From assembly GCF_019972315.1 (NCBI RefSeq), contig NZ_BLIZ01000001.1:880513-944512 (forward strand): DNA of 64,000 nt. The letters are read 5' to 3'. A program made the translations under genes and the position numbers. Positions 9,741 through 20,327 of this stretch are shown here, piece after piece. This DNA comes from Geobacter sp. AOG1. GTDB lineage: Bacteria; Desulfobacterota; Desulfuromonadia; Geobacterales; Geobacteraceae. Below the pieces are notes generated by a model. It had not been told where the DNA came from. It saw only the letters and a program-made list of their open reading frames with translations, and did not search any database. How positions within the stretch are numbered: position 1 is the stretch's first letter; every line of letters begins with the position of its first letter.

Positions 9741-9990
9741 AAACTGTATTCCTCCACTCAAGGGCATCTGTTTACCAGTCAACGGTTACGTCAACAACCT
9801 CCAGCAGTGTATCGACCACCTAGATTCGCCGGGGTACCCCACCTCTCCCGCTTTTTCCGGTATTCCTGCATGGTTGCGGTAAGTCATTCACCCTCACCAT
9901 GAAATGCCGTGACGTTTCACCGAATCTAATTTTGTAGCACTTCGGGGGGAATCTGACAACGGTTTTTTGGCAAAAGGACCAGTTAACCTG

Positions 9991-10019
9991 TTGACAAACA
10001 ACGACCATCAAGGTATATA
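9991..10019 (+). promoter_or_regulatory. sigma-70-type promoter of tRNA-Pro
   Basis: TTGACA at 9991-9996 and TATATA at 10014-10019 are separated by exactly 17 bp. They lie 11 bp before the tRNA, the spacing expected for a tRNA promoter. The 250 bp to the left (9741-9990) show no gene I would support. Confidence 0.85.
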
Positions 10020-10030
10020 TAAGCCCTTGT

Positions 10031-10107
10031 CGGGATGTAGCGCAGCCTGGTAGCGCACCTGCTTCGGGAGCAGGGGGCCGCTGGTTCAAATCCAGTCATC
10101 CCGACCA
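10031..10107 (+). tRNA. tRNA-Pro (anticodon CGG)
   Basis: A 77-nt cloverleaf can be drawn. The acceptor CGGGATG pairs with CATCCCG, the anticodon stem CCTGC/GCAGG encloses the loop TTCGGGA with anticodon CGG, and the T arm contains GGTTCAAATCC. CCA is encoded. It is a single tRNA with its own promoter and terminator. Confidence 0.95.
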
Positions 10108-10120
10108 TACAAGACAAGAA

Positions 10121-10146
10121 AAGGGCTCCTCCGGGGAGCCCTTTTT
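10121..10146 (+). terminator. intrinsic terminator after tRNA-Pro
   Basis: AAGGGCTCC (10121-10129) pairs with GGAGCCCTT (10135-10143) around a five-base loop and is followed by a T run. It begins 14 bases after the tRNA. Confidence 0.88.
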
Positions 10147-10199
10147 CGTTCCCGGAGCCCCTGCTCCGGTATTCTTCCGGTCCATGATCGAATAGTACG

Positions 10200-11138
10200 T
10201 TAGTGCCCCATAGTCCATCTTTTGATCGCTCGGATCGAATCATAATTTGCGTCATTGCCCGGAACAAAACGGTCGATCATCATCCCAGCCAGGACATCTT
10301 TGCCTTCAGGCGTCTCATGCATGGACAGCAGCACCTTGAGCAGCCGCTCCCTGAGGGCAGGATTGAGATTCTTTACCACCATTGGTGGAATGCCGTAGGG
10401 TTCGGAGACGTAAACTATGCGGGTTTTGGTGGTCAGTTCAGGCCGTGTTCGCGCCAGATAGTCCCAGATCAGGCTGTTGACCGCTGCACCGTCCACCAAT
10501 TTTTTGGCTACGGAAGCAATTGATATGTCATGACCATAGGTGTAGGAAACCTTGCCGAAAAAGGATTTCGGCGTCTCTTTATGGCGGGCAAGCAGGTAGG
10601 TGGGCACCAGTTTCCCGGAATTGGACTGGGGCTCGGTGAAAGCAAATCTTTTCCCCCGCAGGTCATCGAGACTATTGGCCGTGCTATCCTTCGGCACGAT
10701 TATGTACGAATGGTACGCTGACTTCCCCTTCACCAGCGGCATTACCAGAAGCTCCAACCCGAACCGGTCATGCCCCTCCACATAGGGGCCGGCGCCGACA
10801 AAAGCAACATCAACCCCACCGACAGCCAGCAACCTGTTCATCTCGGCATTGTTTTCGCGATCAACGAGAGTTACCGGCATTCGCAGTTCTTTTGCCAGAT
10901 ACTCCTTCAGTCGCCTATAGTATAAATATCCTTCCTTAGGCGTGTTCAACGCCCCCATGCCGATACGCAGCCCCGGCTGTTCCGGGCCTGGCACCGGAGC
11001 AGATAGCGGGGCTTTTTTCTCCAGGCTGATTTTCCGCGCATCGGACCTGGTGCAGCCTGTCATGGCCAGGGCCAACAGGGACGTCAGAGCAACAGCTGCC
11101 AGCATTTTTAAGGGATTATGAGCGTCCTGCATTTTCAT
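10200..11138 (-). CDS. PhnD-like periplasmic substrate-binding lipoprotein
   Basis: The ATG at 11138 has AAGGAGG seven bases upstream. The product has 312 residues with a signal peptide ending in the lipobox LAMTGC. The mature part (LRIGMGALNTPKEGYLYYRRLKEYL, then VDVAFVGAGPYV and FTEPQSNSGKLVPTYLL) matches the phosphate/phosphonate-binding fold of ABC transporters (PhnD/PtxB type). No ABC permease or ATPase gene is adjacent, so it may instead be an orphan sensor-type binding protein like those used with histidine kinases. The ligand is unknown. Confidence 0.82.
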   Translation of the reverse strand: MKMQDAHNPLKMLAAVALTSLLALAMTGCTRSDARKISLEKKAPLSAPVPGPEQPGLRIGMGALNTPKEGYLYYRRLKEYLAKELRMPVTLVDRENNAEMNRLLAVGGVDVAFVGAGPYVEGHDRFGLELLVMPLVKGKSAYHSYIIVPKDSTANSLDDLRGKRFAFTEPQSNSGKLVPTYLLARHKETPKSFFGKVSYTYGHDISIASVAKKLVDGAAVNSLIWDYLARTRPELTTKTRIVYVSEPYGIPPMVVKNLNPALRERLLKVLLSMHETPEGKDVLAGMMIDRFVPGNDANYDSIRAIKRWTMGH

Positions 11139-11231
11139 GCCCAATCCTCCTTGCAAGCAATTATCGCATGGCACGTGCTTTATATACCGGGAATCGGGTG
11201 ACATGCCGGGAGTATGCACTGTTTGCCCTTT

Positions 11232-12302
11232 CTACTGCGGCGGCCGGTGGGGAAGATACTGCTCGAACTGCTTCTTGTCCGCCGCGCAGCGGTAGGCCTC
11301 CTCTGCTCCAATCTTCCGCATTTTGAGGAGGTCCAGGAGATGCTGGTCCATGAGCTGCATCCCCTCCTTCTTTGCGGTCTGGATGATGGATGGGATCTGG
11401 AAGGTCTTCCCTTCCCTGATAAGGTTGCCAATGGCCGGCGTTCCGACCATGATCTCCAGCGCCGGCACCCGCCCCTTTCCGTCGGCAGTACGCAGCAACT
11501 GCTGGCAGATCACCCCCCGCAGCGATTCGGAAAGCATAGTACGGACCTGCTCCTGGCTATCCCGCGGGAAGGCATCGATGATCCGGTCGATGGTCTTGGC
11601 AGCGGAATTGGTGTGGAGTGTGCCGAACACCAGGTGGCCGGTCTCGGCAGCGGTCATGGCGAGGCTGATGGTCTCCAGGTCGCGCATCTCCCCAACCAGG
11701 ATGACGTCCGGGTCCTCCCGCAGCGCCGCGCGCAGGGCCGCGGTGAAGCTCTCGGAATGCTCGCCGATCTGGCGCTGGTTCAGGAGCGACAGCTTACTCG
11801 GGTGAATGAATTCCAGCGGGTCCTCAAGGGTCAGGATATGTTCCCGCCGGGTGCTGTTGATGAGGTCGATCATTGCGGCAAGTGTTGTGGACTTCCCGGA
11901 ACCGGTCGGCCCGGTGACCAGGACCAGTCCCTTTTTCAGGTTGGTCATTTTTCGGACCCCTTCGGGGAGCCCCAGATCGTCGGCGGAGAGGATCTTGCTC
12001 GGGATGATCCGGAAGACTGCCGCAATCCCCTTGTGCTGCAGGAACATATTACCGCGGAACCGGGCCAGGCCGGGTATCTCGTAGGCAAAATCCAGGTCGT
12101 GCTTCTCCTCGAAGTCCCGCTTCTGCCGCTCGGTGAGGATCTCGTAGAGGATCGACTTGGTCTCTTCATGGGAAAGGGCCTTGAAGTTCGATTTCTCCAT
12201 CTCGCCGTGGAGACGGAAGATGGGAGGCGACCCCGTCGAGAGATGGAGGTCCGACGCCCCCTGGTCCTTGAGCATTTTGAACAGTCCGTCGATTCGTGCC
12301 AT
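11232..12302 (-). CDS. pilT: type IV pilus retraction ATPase
   Basis: PilT powers pilus retraction at the inner membrane. The 356-residue protein has the N-terminal PAS-like region, Walker A at 131-140 (GPTGSGKSTT), Walker B DPDVILVGEMRDLET, the His box HTNSAAKTIDRII and a C-terminal AIGNLIRE motif, close to the AIRNLIRE signature needed for retraction in other PilT proteins. The ATG at 12302 follows GGGGAG at eight bases. It is downstream of, and codirectional with, an ATPase-dead PilB-like gene. Geobacter genomes carry several pilT paralogues, so this may not be the main one. Confidence 0.92.
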   Translation of the reverse strand: MARIDGLFKMLKDQGASDLHLSTGSPPIFRLHGEMEKSNFKALSHEETKSILYEILTERQKRDFEEKHDLDFAYEIPGLARFRGNMFLQHKGIAAVFRIIPSKILSADDLGLPEGVRKMTNLKKGLVLVTGPTGSGKSTTLAAMIDLINSTRREHILTLEDPLEFIHPSKLSLLNQRQIGEHSESFTAALRAALREDPDVILVGEMRDLETISLAMTAAETGHLVFGTLHTNSAAKTIDRIIDAFPRDSQEQVRTMLSESLRGVICQQLLRTADGKGRVPALEIMVGTPAIGNLIREGKTFQIPSIIQTAKKEGMQLMDQHLLDLLKMRKIGAEEAYRCAADKKQFEQYLPHRPPQ

Positions 12303-12400
12303 GTTCTGTACTCCCCGTAAAACATTTATGCGGCGGAGCCGGTAGACTCCACAGATACTGCAACTGGGGCACACTCACGGGCCCCCCTGCCCTCTTTCAG

Positions 12401-14059
12401 TCAGAGGAGGAGTGAGGCAACATACTCCACCGGTGAAATCTCACCGGCCTGGAGCAGCTCCTCTCCCTCCGCCATGATGCCGCGATACCCCGCACCCTGC
12501 AGGTACCGCTCAATATCTCTGCTGTCGCGGGCCGACTCGAAAGCAGCCAATAGCCCTTCTTCGAAGGTGATCAGGTCAAGCAGATAGCGCCGCCCTTTGT
12601 GTCCGGTCTGGTCGCAAGCCGGGCAGCCGGCAGCCCGGAAGTAGTTCCCGGATGGCGCCGCCAGGCGCAGGGCGGCAATCTCTTCCCTGGTCGGGCTGTA
12701 TTCCCCGCGACAGTGGGGACAGAGTATCGCCACCCCCTTGCACGAGATCATCCCCCTGAGGCAGGTAGGGACAAAGTAATGCCGGTGCCAGAGATAGAGG
12801 AGGTGCTTGAACGCCGTGTCCATATCGGGGGAAGAGATGCCGGCCACTACCAGCTTCCCCCGCATGGCGGCCTTGGTTGCCGCAATGAAGGAGAGCGAGT
12901 CGGTAGCATCCTCCACGACGATGATGTCCGGATCATGTTCGAGGGCGGCAAGGAGCAGGTCGTGGGCCTCACCCGTCGCCCCGTTCGGTAGGGGAATCCG
13001 AGGAAAGTGCTTGCTCCCCTTGCCCAGGTCGTTGCCGAGGAGAAGGACACTCTTGCCAATCGTGGAGCACTCTTCCAGAAAGAGGTCCATGAGACGGCAG
13101 CGGTCTTCGCTGTCCCGATGAACGACCAGCACCAGACCTGATTCCGAGGCCGCCAGGCCCCGGAGCCGTGTAACCTGGCCTGCTGCACTGCCGAGATCCG
13201 CGAGCCGTGCGGGGAATGGTGCCACCGCCTGGGGCTTGATCGTCACGAAATCACCGGCTACGCCTCGCAACAGCAGAATCTGGAAGGAGAGGTGGGCCCC
13301 TTTGTAGCGAAACCCCAGCTCCCCCCCCGCTGCGCTTTCGACGGTATCGTCGATCTTGGCGAGTTTCTTTAACCGCAGTACGAAATCGGGATAGTAGGTA
13401 CCGGCAAGGGTGCCGACATGCCGGGTTTTCCCGGCCCGCTTCACCGCGATACCGACCGTATCCCCCACCGGTTGCAGGGAGAGCCCCGTCGCCTTGTTCT
13501 GGTTGACGAATACGAGGAGATAATCGAGGAGCCGTGCCCCGGTAAGATCGGCATTGATCTCCGCGAGCACGCGTTCGGGAAAACAGTCCGCCGCGAATCC
13601 GAGGGAGGTAGCGACCTCCGCCGGGCCGTAGCAGATATCCTGCATCTCCCGTATCTCCCGGATGAGGGCAACGGAGACCGTGACCTGACAACCGGTCAGT
13701 TCCTCCACCGCCCCTATGGCCTCCATGTTGAGCGGGTCTGCCATGGCAAGGGAGAGGTCGTCCCCCATCCTGAGCAGGGGGATAAGGTTGTACTGGCGTG
13801 CCACCGTGGCTGGAATGAGCTCGACCGCGTCCTGGTCGATCATTCCCTGCTTGAGCCGCACGTAAGGTATGTTCAGCTGGTTAGAGAGGGCCCAGTCTAT
13901 GTCCTCCTGGGTTACGACCCCCAGCTTGACCAGGGCCTCGCCGAAGCGGCAGCCGGAAGCCTGCTGCTCGTCCAGCGCGGCCTTGATGTCCTGTTCCGTA
14001 ATTATCTGTGACTTGAAAAGGATCGCACCCAGCGAACCTTCCTTAACCAGACCGTTCAT
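12401..14059 (-). CDS. PilB/GspE-like protein lacking a functional Walker A
   Basis: The 552-residue protein starts at an ATG with GGAGG just upstream. Residues 8-145 form an MshEN-type domain (SLGAILFKSQIITEQDIKAA and the LADPLN-like LAMADPLN). The rest follows the assembly-ATPase core. At the Walker A position (308-320) the residues are GLVLVVHRDSEDR, with no GxxGxGKT. At the Walker B position (376-384) they are DPDIIVVED, without the usual GEIRD, and the HTN box is gone. The zinc tetracysteine is kept (CPHC near 447, CPAC near 479). I read this as an ATPase-dead paralogue, not a pseudogene: the frame is intact. It lies upstream of pilT. Confidence 0.85.
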   Translation of the reverse strand: MNGLVKEGSLGAILFKSQIITEQDIKAALDEQQASGCRFGEALVKLGVVTQEDIDWALSNQLNIPYVRLKQGMIDQDAVELIPATVARQYNLIPLLRMGDDLSLAMADPLNMEAIGAVEELTGCQVTVSVALIREIREMQDICYGPAEVATSLGFAADCFPERVLAEINADLTGARLLDYLLVFVNQNKATGLSLQPVGDTVGIAVKRAGKTRHVGTLAGTYYPDFVLRLKKLAKIDDTVESAAGGELGFRYKGAHLSFQILLLRGVAGDFVTIKPQAVAPFPARLADLGSAAGQVTRLRGLAASESGLVLVVHRDSEDRCRLMDLFLEECSTIGKSVLLLGNDLGKGSKHFPRIPLPNGATGEAHDLLLAALEHDPDIIVVEDATDSLSFIAATKAAMRGKLVVAGISSPDMDTAFKHLLYLWHRHYFVPTCLRGMISCKGVAILCPHCRGEYSPTREEIAALRLAAPSGNYFRAAGCPACDQTGHKGRRYLLDLITFEEGLLAAFESARDSRDIERYLQGAGYRGIMAEGEELLQAGEISPVEYVASLLL

Positions 14060-14309
14060 GGCCCCTCCAGCGGAAACGTTGCCCCTGCGCCCGGAAACCA
14101 GACGCCAGTTCGGGCAAGCATATCTTCCATGCAATCTCTCTACCATACCGGCCGAAAAACAGCAGGCGTGCAAAGGTTGTCCCTAACCGCCGGTTTTTCT
14201 GGCCTTTACATTTGTCGACCGGCTGTGCTAGCCTTGGACAAATTCAATCGGGTTCCGTACGGGAGCGCTATTTCACTGGCTACCCCGGCATGGCACCACA
14301 GGAGACACC

Positions 14310-15314
14310 ATGCAGCGTAAAGCCCTCGCCCTTCTCTCAGGAGGACTCGACTCCACCCTAGCCGTCAAGGTCATGCTTGAGCAGGGGATCGCGGTTGAGG
14401 CCCTCAATTTCACCTCCCCCTTCTGCACCTGCACCGGCAAGAACGCCGGCTGCAAATCGGAGGCCGTCCGGGTCGCCGGCGAATTCGGCATCCCCATCAA
14501 GGTCCTGCACAAGGGGGCGGAGTATCTGGACATCATCCGCAACCCCCGCCACGGCTACGGCAAGGGGATGAACCCCTGCATCGACTGCCGCATCTATCTG
14601 CTCCGGAAGGCCAAGGAGTACATGGCGACATGCGGCGCCGATTTCGTCATAACCGGCGAGGTGCTGGGACAACGCCCCATGAGTCAGCGGCGCGACACCC
14701 TGCGGGTGATCGAGCGGGAGAGCGGCCTGGAAGGGCTGCTCCTGCGCCCCCTTTCGGCCAAGCATTTCCCCCCCACCATCCCCGAGCAGGAAGGTTGGGT
14801 GGACCGGGAGAAGCTTCTTGCCATCCAGGGTCGCTCCCGCAAGGAACAGATGCAGCTGGCCGACGACCTGGACGTGAAGAACTATCCCTGCCCTGCCGGC
14901 GGCTGCCTCCTGACCGAACTCTCCTTCGTCTCCAAGGTGCGGGACGTGTTCGACCACGCTGACCAGGTCAACCTGCGAGACTGCAGGCTCCTCAAGGTCG
15001 GGCGTCATTTCCGGATCGGACCGCGAACAAAAGTGCTGATCGGCCGCAACGAGGCGGATAACCAGCTGCTGGAAGGCGCGTTGCAGGACGGCGAGCTGGC
15101 GCTTCGCTGGAACGAGGGGGGTAGTCCCCTCGGCGTAGTGACGGGCATAGTGGAAGACCATCTGGTGCAGACCGCCGCCAGGATACTCCTTCGCTACACC
15201 AAGGCGGAACCGGGGCGCGACTGCACGGTAAAGCTGCTTCTAAACGGCGGTGAGGAACTGCAACAGATCACCAATGACTTCACCGAGACCGAGATCGAAG
15301 GCTTCCGTATCTGA
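14310..15314 (+). CDS. PP-loop ATP pyrophosphatase, tRNA-thiolation type
   Basis: Residues 10-15 (SGGLDS) are the PP-loop that adenylates a substrate. CTCTGKNAGC and NPCIDCRIYLL supply cysteine pairs in the places where MnmA/ThiI/TtcA-type enzymes have catalytic or cluster cysteines, and a third pair lies in NYPCPAGGCLL. The protein should modify a tRNA base by thiolation; which base is not evident. The 334-residue length includes a C-terminal domain with strands near TVKLLLNGGEELQQ. GGAG lies upstream of the ATG. It is divergent from the PilB-like gene and converges on mtgA at a perfect palindrome. Confidence 0.8.
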   Translation: MQRKALALLSGGLDSTLAVKVMLEQGIAVEALNFTSPFCTCTGKNAGCKSEAVRVAGEFGIPIKVLHKGAEYLDIIRNPRHGYGKGMNPCIDCRIYLLRKAKEYMATCGADFVITGEVLGQRPMSQRRDTLRVIERESGLEGLLLRPLSAKHFPPTIPEQEGWVDREKLLAIQGRSRKEQMQLADDLDVKNYPCPAGGCLLTELSFVSKVRDVFDHADQVNLRDCRLLKVGRHFRIGPRTKVLIGRNEADNQLLEGALQDGELALRWNEGGSPLGVVTGIVEDHLVQTAARILLRYTKAEPGRDCTVKLLLNGGEELQQITNDFTETEIEGFRI

Positions 15315-15317
15315 AGG

Positions 15318-15359
15318 CAGGCCTGTGGAGACGTTGCATGCAACGTCTCCACAGGCCTG
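15318..15359. repeat. perfect 42-bp palindrome between convergent genes
   Basis: Every base from 15318 to 15359 pairs with its mirror around the centre GCATGC. The arm begins CAGGCCTGTGGAGACGTTGC. It fills the 45-bp gap between the stop codons of the PP-loop gene (15314) and mtgA (15360). It could act as a two-way transcription terminator, although there is no T run on either side. Confidence 0.85.
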
Positions 15360-16343
15360 TCAGGGTTGTTTCGGTTCCCCCACTGCCGGCGTCTGGTCAT
15401 GGCCGCCGGCATCAACACCCTTGTTTTCCTGCCCGTCTGCCGGCCCGCCCGATGGCGCCCGATCCACCGGATGCACCGATTCCGCCGGCGGCGCGACGTG
15501 CACCTCTCCCTCTTTTACACCACTGCTCAGGTTCTTAAAAACCGGTTCCTGTTCGATGGTCTTATCCACCTTCTGCTGCATCCTCCCTACGTTGGGGATT
15601 TCCGCCAGCGCCTGGTGGTACTCATCCTCTGACAGCACCCCTTTGCCCCGCAGGAGTCGCAGAATCATGTCAGAACGCTTCAGCACCTTTCCCAGGTTTT
15701 TGTAGGGATTGTAGGCCACCCGCGGCCCGGGGAGCATGGCGGCAAGGAACGCGCACTCCCGTGGCGTGAGCTCCGCCGCCGATTTCCCGAAGTAGTACCG
15801 GGCGCCATGACCTATCCCGTGTACCATCGGCCCCAGTTCGACCACGTTGAGATAGAGTTCGACGATACGCCCCTTGGTCAGTTCCTGCTCCATCCGCCTG
15901 GCCAGGATGATCTCCTTGATCTTGCGGCTGATGGTCTTCTCCCGCGACAGAAAGAGGTTCTTGGCCACCTGCTGGGTGATGGTAGAAGCGCCGCGGGCGA
16001 GACGCTTCTTTTCCAGATCGTATTTGATGGCATTCTTGATCGCCTTGACGTCAATCCCCTCGTGCTTGTAAAAATTGGCATCCTCCGCCAGAATCACCGC
16101 CCATTTCATTTCGGCGGGGATGCTCCCCGACGGCGTCCAGTCTCTATTTTTCGGACCCACCACGAAGGGGTGGCTTTTACCCTGCCAGTCCCTGACCTGG
16201 ATGGTCATGACCGCGCGCCGGTTCTTCAACTCCTCAACCGACGGGAGAAAGAAGATGGATATACCGATGTAGACGGCATAGAGCAGGATTATGCCGCACA
16301 GAACGATACCTGCCTTCTTCACGGACATGCCGGGTCTTTTCAT
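15360..16343 (-). CDS. mtgA: monofunctional peptidoglycan glycosyltransferase
   Basis: MtgA polymerises lipid II into glycan strands. One N-terminal membrane helix (residues 10-32) is followed by the GT51 motifs EDANFYKHEGID (catalytic Glu), GASTITQQVAKNLFL, REKTISRKIKEIILA and YLNVVELG. There is no transpeptidase domain. After about residue 245 comes an unusual tail of some 80 residues rich in Pro, Gly and Glu, absent from E. coli MtgA and probably disordered. The ATG overlaps the pdxA stop (ATGA), so translation is coupled. Confidence 0.92.
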   Translation of the reverse strand: MKRPGMSVKKAGIVLCGIILLYAVYIGISIFFLPSVEELKNRRAVMTIQVRDWQGKSHPFVVGPKNRDWTPSGSIPAEMKWAVILAEDANFYKHEGIDVKAIKNAIKYDLEKKRLARGASTITQQVAKNLFLSREKTISRKIKEIILARRMEQELTKGRIVELYLNVVELGPMVHGIGHGARYYFGKSAAELTPRECAFLAAMLPGPRVAYNPYKNLGKVLKRSDMILRLLRGKGVLSEDEYHQALAEIPNVGRMQQKVDKTIEQEPVFKNLSSGVKEGEVHVAPPAESVHPVDRAPSGGPADGQENKGVDAGGHDQTPAVGEPKQP

Positions 16344-17353
16344 GGCTCTCCGTCCCCGTCACGCACGGCTGCCATGCGGGCAGCCAGCAGAATGGCCGCA
16401 ACCATGCTCCGGGGGTTGGCCTTTCCCGTTCCGGCCAGATCGTAGGCAGTACCATGGTCAACGGAGGTACGGATGATGGGGAGTCCCAAGGTAACGTTGA
16501 CGCCGTCATCGAAATGGAGGAGCTTTAGCGGGATGAGCCCCTGGTCATGGTACATGCAGATCACCGCATCGTACCCCCCCTGCACCGCGAAATGGAAAAG
16601 GGTGTCGGCCGAAAGCGGACCCACGGCATCGATCCCCTCGGCGCGGGCGGCCGCAATGGCAGGAGATATGACTCGTGCCTCCTCGTTCCCGAACAGCCCC
16701 CCTTCTCCGCAGTGTGGGTTAAGGGCGAGTACCGCAAGCCGCGGATTGGGTCGAAAATAGCGGTTCACATCCCGGTGCGTGGTCCTGATCGTAGACAGCA
16801 CCCTGTCGAAGGTGACTAGTTGGGGAACATTGGCCAGCGCCTCATGGATCGTGACGAGGGCCACTCGCAAGCGATCTCCAGCAAGCATCATGACAAACTG
16901 GTCCGTACCCGTCAACTCCGCCAAGAGTTCGGTATGCCCCGGATAGTGGTGGCCGGCACGGTTGAGCGCCTCCTTGTTGATGGGAGCGGTGGCCATCCCC
17001 GCAACCTCGCCGGCAAGGCAGAGTTTCGCCGCAGTCGTTATATAGTCGTACATTGCCGCGCCACTTGCGGGAGAGGGCGCTCCGAACACCATGTCGCCAG
17101 GCGACAGTCGTGACAGCGACCGCAGGTAGATGCGATCGGTACGGTCATCAGCCGGAGGAATGCCGTCATCGAGGAACTCAACCGCCAGTGGCTCGCCCGT
17201 GATGGCAAGTGCCCGTTCCATCACCGATGGGTCGCCGAGTACCAGAGGCCGGCATCTGTGCTGCACCTCGGAATCACGAAGCGCCTTGGCGATTATTTCG
17301 GGGCCCACACCGGTCGGGTCTCCCATGGTAACAGCAATAACAGGTTGTTTCAT
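16340..17353 (-). CDS. pdxA: 4-hydroxythreonine-4-phosphate dehydrogenase
   Basis: PdxA oxidises 4-phosphohydroxy-threonine in the pathway to pyridoxal phosphate. The N-terminus MKQPVIAVTMGDPTGVGPEI is characteristic. Metal and substrate contacts are visible in ATAPINKEALNRAGHHYPGHTELLAELT, in LNPHCGEGG and in VICMYHDQGLIPLKLL, which keeps the metal-binding His and the family lysine. 337 residues is normal. It overlaps mtgA and follows the terminator of the atp operon. Confidence 0.95.
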   Translation of the reverse strand: MKQPVIAVTMGDPTGVGPEIIAKALRDSEVQHRCRPLVLGDPSVMERALAITGEPLAVEFLDDGIPPADDRTDRIYLRSLSRLSPGDMVFGAPSPASGAAMYDYITTAAKLCLAGEVAGMATAPINKEALNRAGHHYPGHTELLAELTGTDQFVMMLAGDRLRVALVTIHEALANVPQLVTFDRVLSTIRTTHRDVNRYFRPNPRLAVLALNPHCGEGGLFGNEEARVISPAIAAARAEGIDAVGPLSADTLFHFAVQGGYDAVICMYHDQGLIPLKLLHFDDGVNVTLGLPIIRTSVDHGTAYDLAGTGKANPRSMVAAILLAARMAAVRDGDGEP

Positions 17354-17423
17354 CGTTGCCTCGCTGCCTGCACTGTAGCCAGAAGGCCGAGATTATACTA
17401 CAACAACCTCCCGGTGTGCCGGC

Positions 17424-17457
17424 AAAAAAAAAAGAGTGGCGAATCCGCCACTCTTTT
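17424..17457 (-). terminator. intrinsic terminator of the atp operon
   Basis: AAAAGAGTGGCG (17430-17441) pairs with CGCCACTCTTTT (17446-17457) around a four-base loop. On the minus strand the stem is followed by a run of ten T residues. It lies 22 bp beyond the atpC stop and separates the operon from pdxA. Confidence 0.92.
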
Positions 17458-17478
17458 ATACCACTCCTCAATTCTGGT

Positions 17479-17895
17479 CTATCTGTTGCCGCTCTTGCCG
17501 GCGACCTGGATTCTGGTCACGGCACGCTCCAGCGCGGCTTCATAGACGCGGAACTGCTTGTCCTCGGGATTCAAGCGTTTCAACGCTTCTTCGGCACGGC
17601 CAAGAGCAGCCTTGGCACGCTCAAGGTCGATTTCGTCGGCCCGTTCCGCGGTTTGCACCAATACGGTTACCTTGTCATCCTCGACCTCGAAGTATCCCCA
17701 GTTCACGGCCAGGTGGCTGACCGCACCATCCTTTTTATAGACAAACTCGCCGATTCTGAGTGAGGTGAGAAACGGTGCATGCCCCGGCAGCACACCGAAT
17801 TCGCCGATGGCGCCAGCGGCCGTAATCTCGTCCACCTCTTCGGAAAGGACCTTTTTATAGGGTGTTACCAGTTCAAGTTTCAGTTTTTCAGCCAT
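17479..17895 (-). CDS. atpC: ATP synthase F1 epsilon subunit
   Basis: Epsilon is part of the central stalk and inhibits ATP hydrolysis. The 138-residue protein has the N-terminal beta-sandwich (LKLELVTPYKKVLSEEVDEITA, then GEFGVLPGHAPFLTSL) and a C-terminal helical hairpin (AKAALGRAEEALKRL). It is the last gene of the F1 operon. The 80 bp before it hold a low-complexity GGCACTGGGC-like spacer. Confidence 0.95.
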   Translation of the reverse strand: MAEKLKLELVTPYKKVLSEEVDEITAAGAIGEFGVLPGHAPFLTSLRIGEFVYKKDGAVSHLAVNWGYFEVEDDKVTVLVQTAERADEIDLERAKAALGRAEEALKRLNPEDKQFRVYEAALERAVTRIQVAGKSGNR

Positions 17896-17975
17896 ATATC
17901 AAACCCTTTGGGCGCTGGACACTGGGCACAGGTACAATCTGGAACCTGGAGCCTGATGTCTCGTGCCTGACTAAT

Positions 17976-19424
<1,449 letters not shown>

Positions 19425-19443
19425 CTATTGTGTAAAATCCAAA

Positions 19444-20307
<864 letters not shown>

Positions 20308-20327
20308 ACGGAGATCCCGTCCTTACG

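Noticed and set aside
9820-10267. Short minus-strand frames across tRNA-Pro
   Set aside because: They run through the tRNA, its promoter and terminator, so they are shadows of noncoding sequence.
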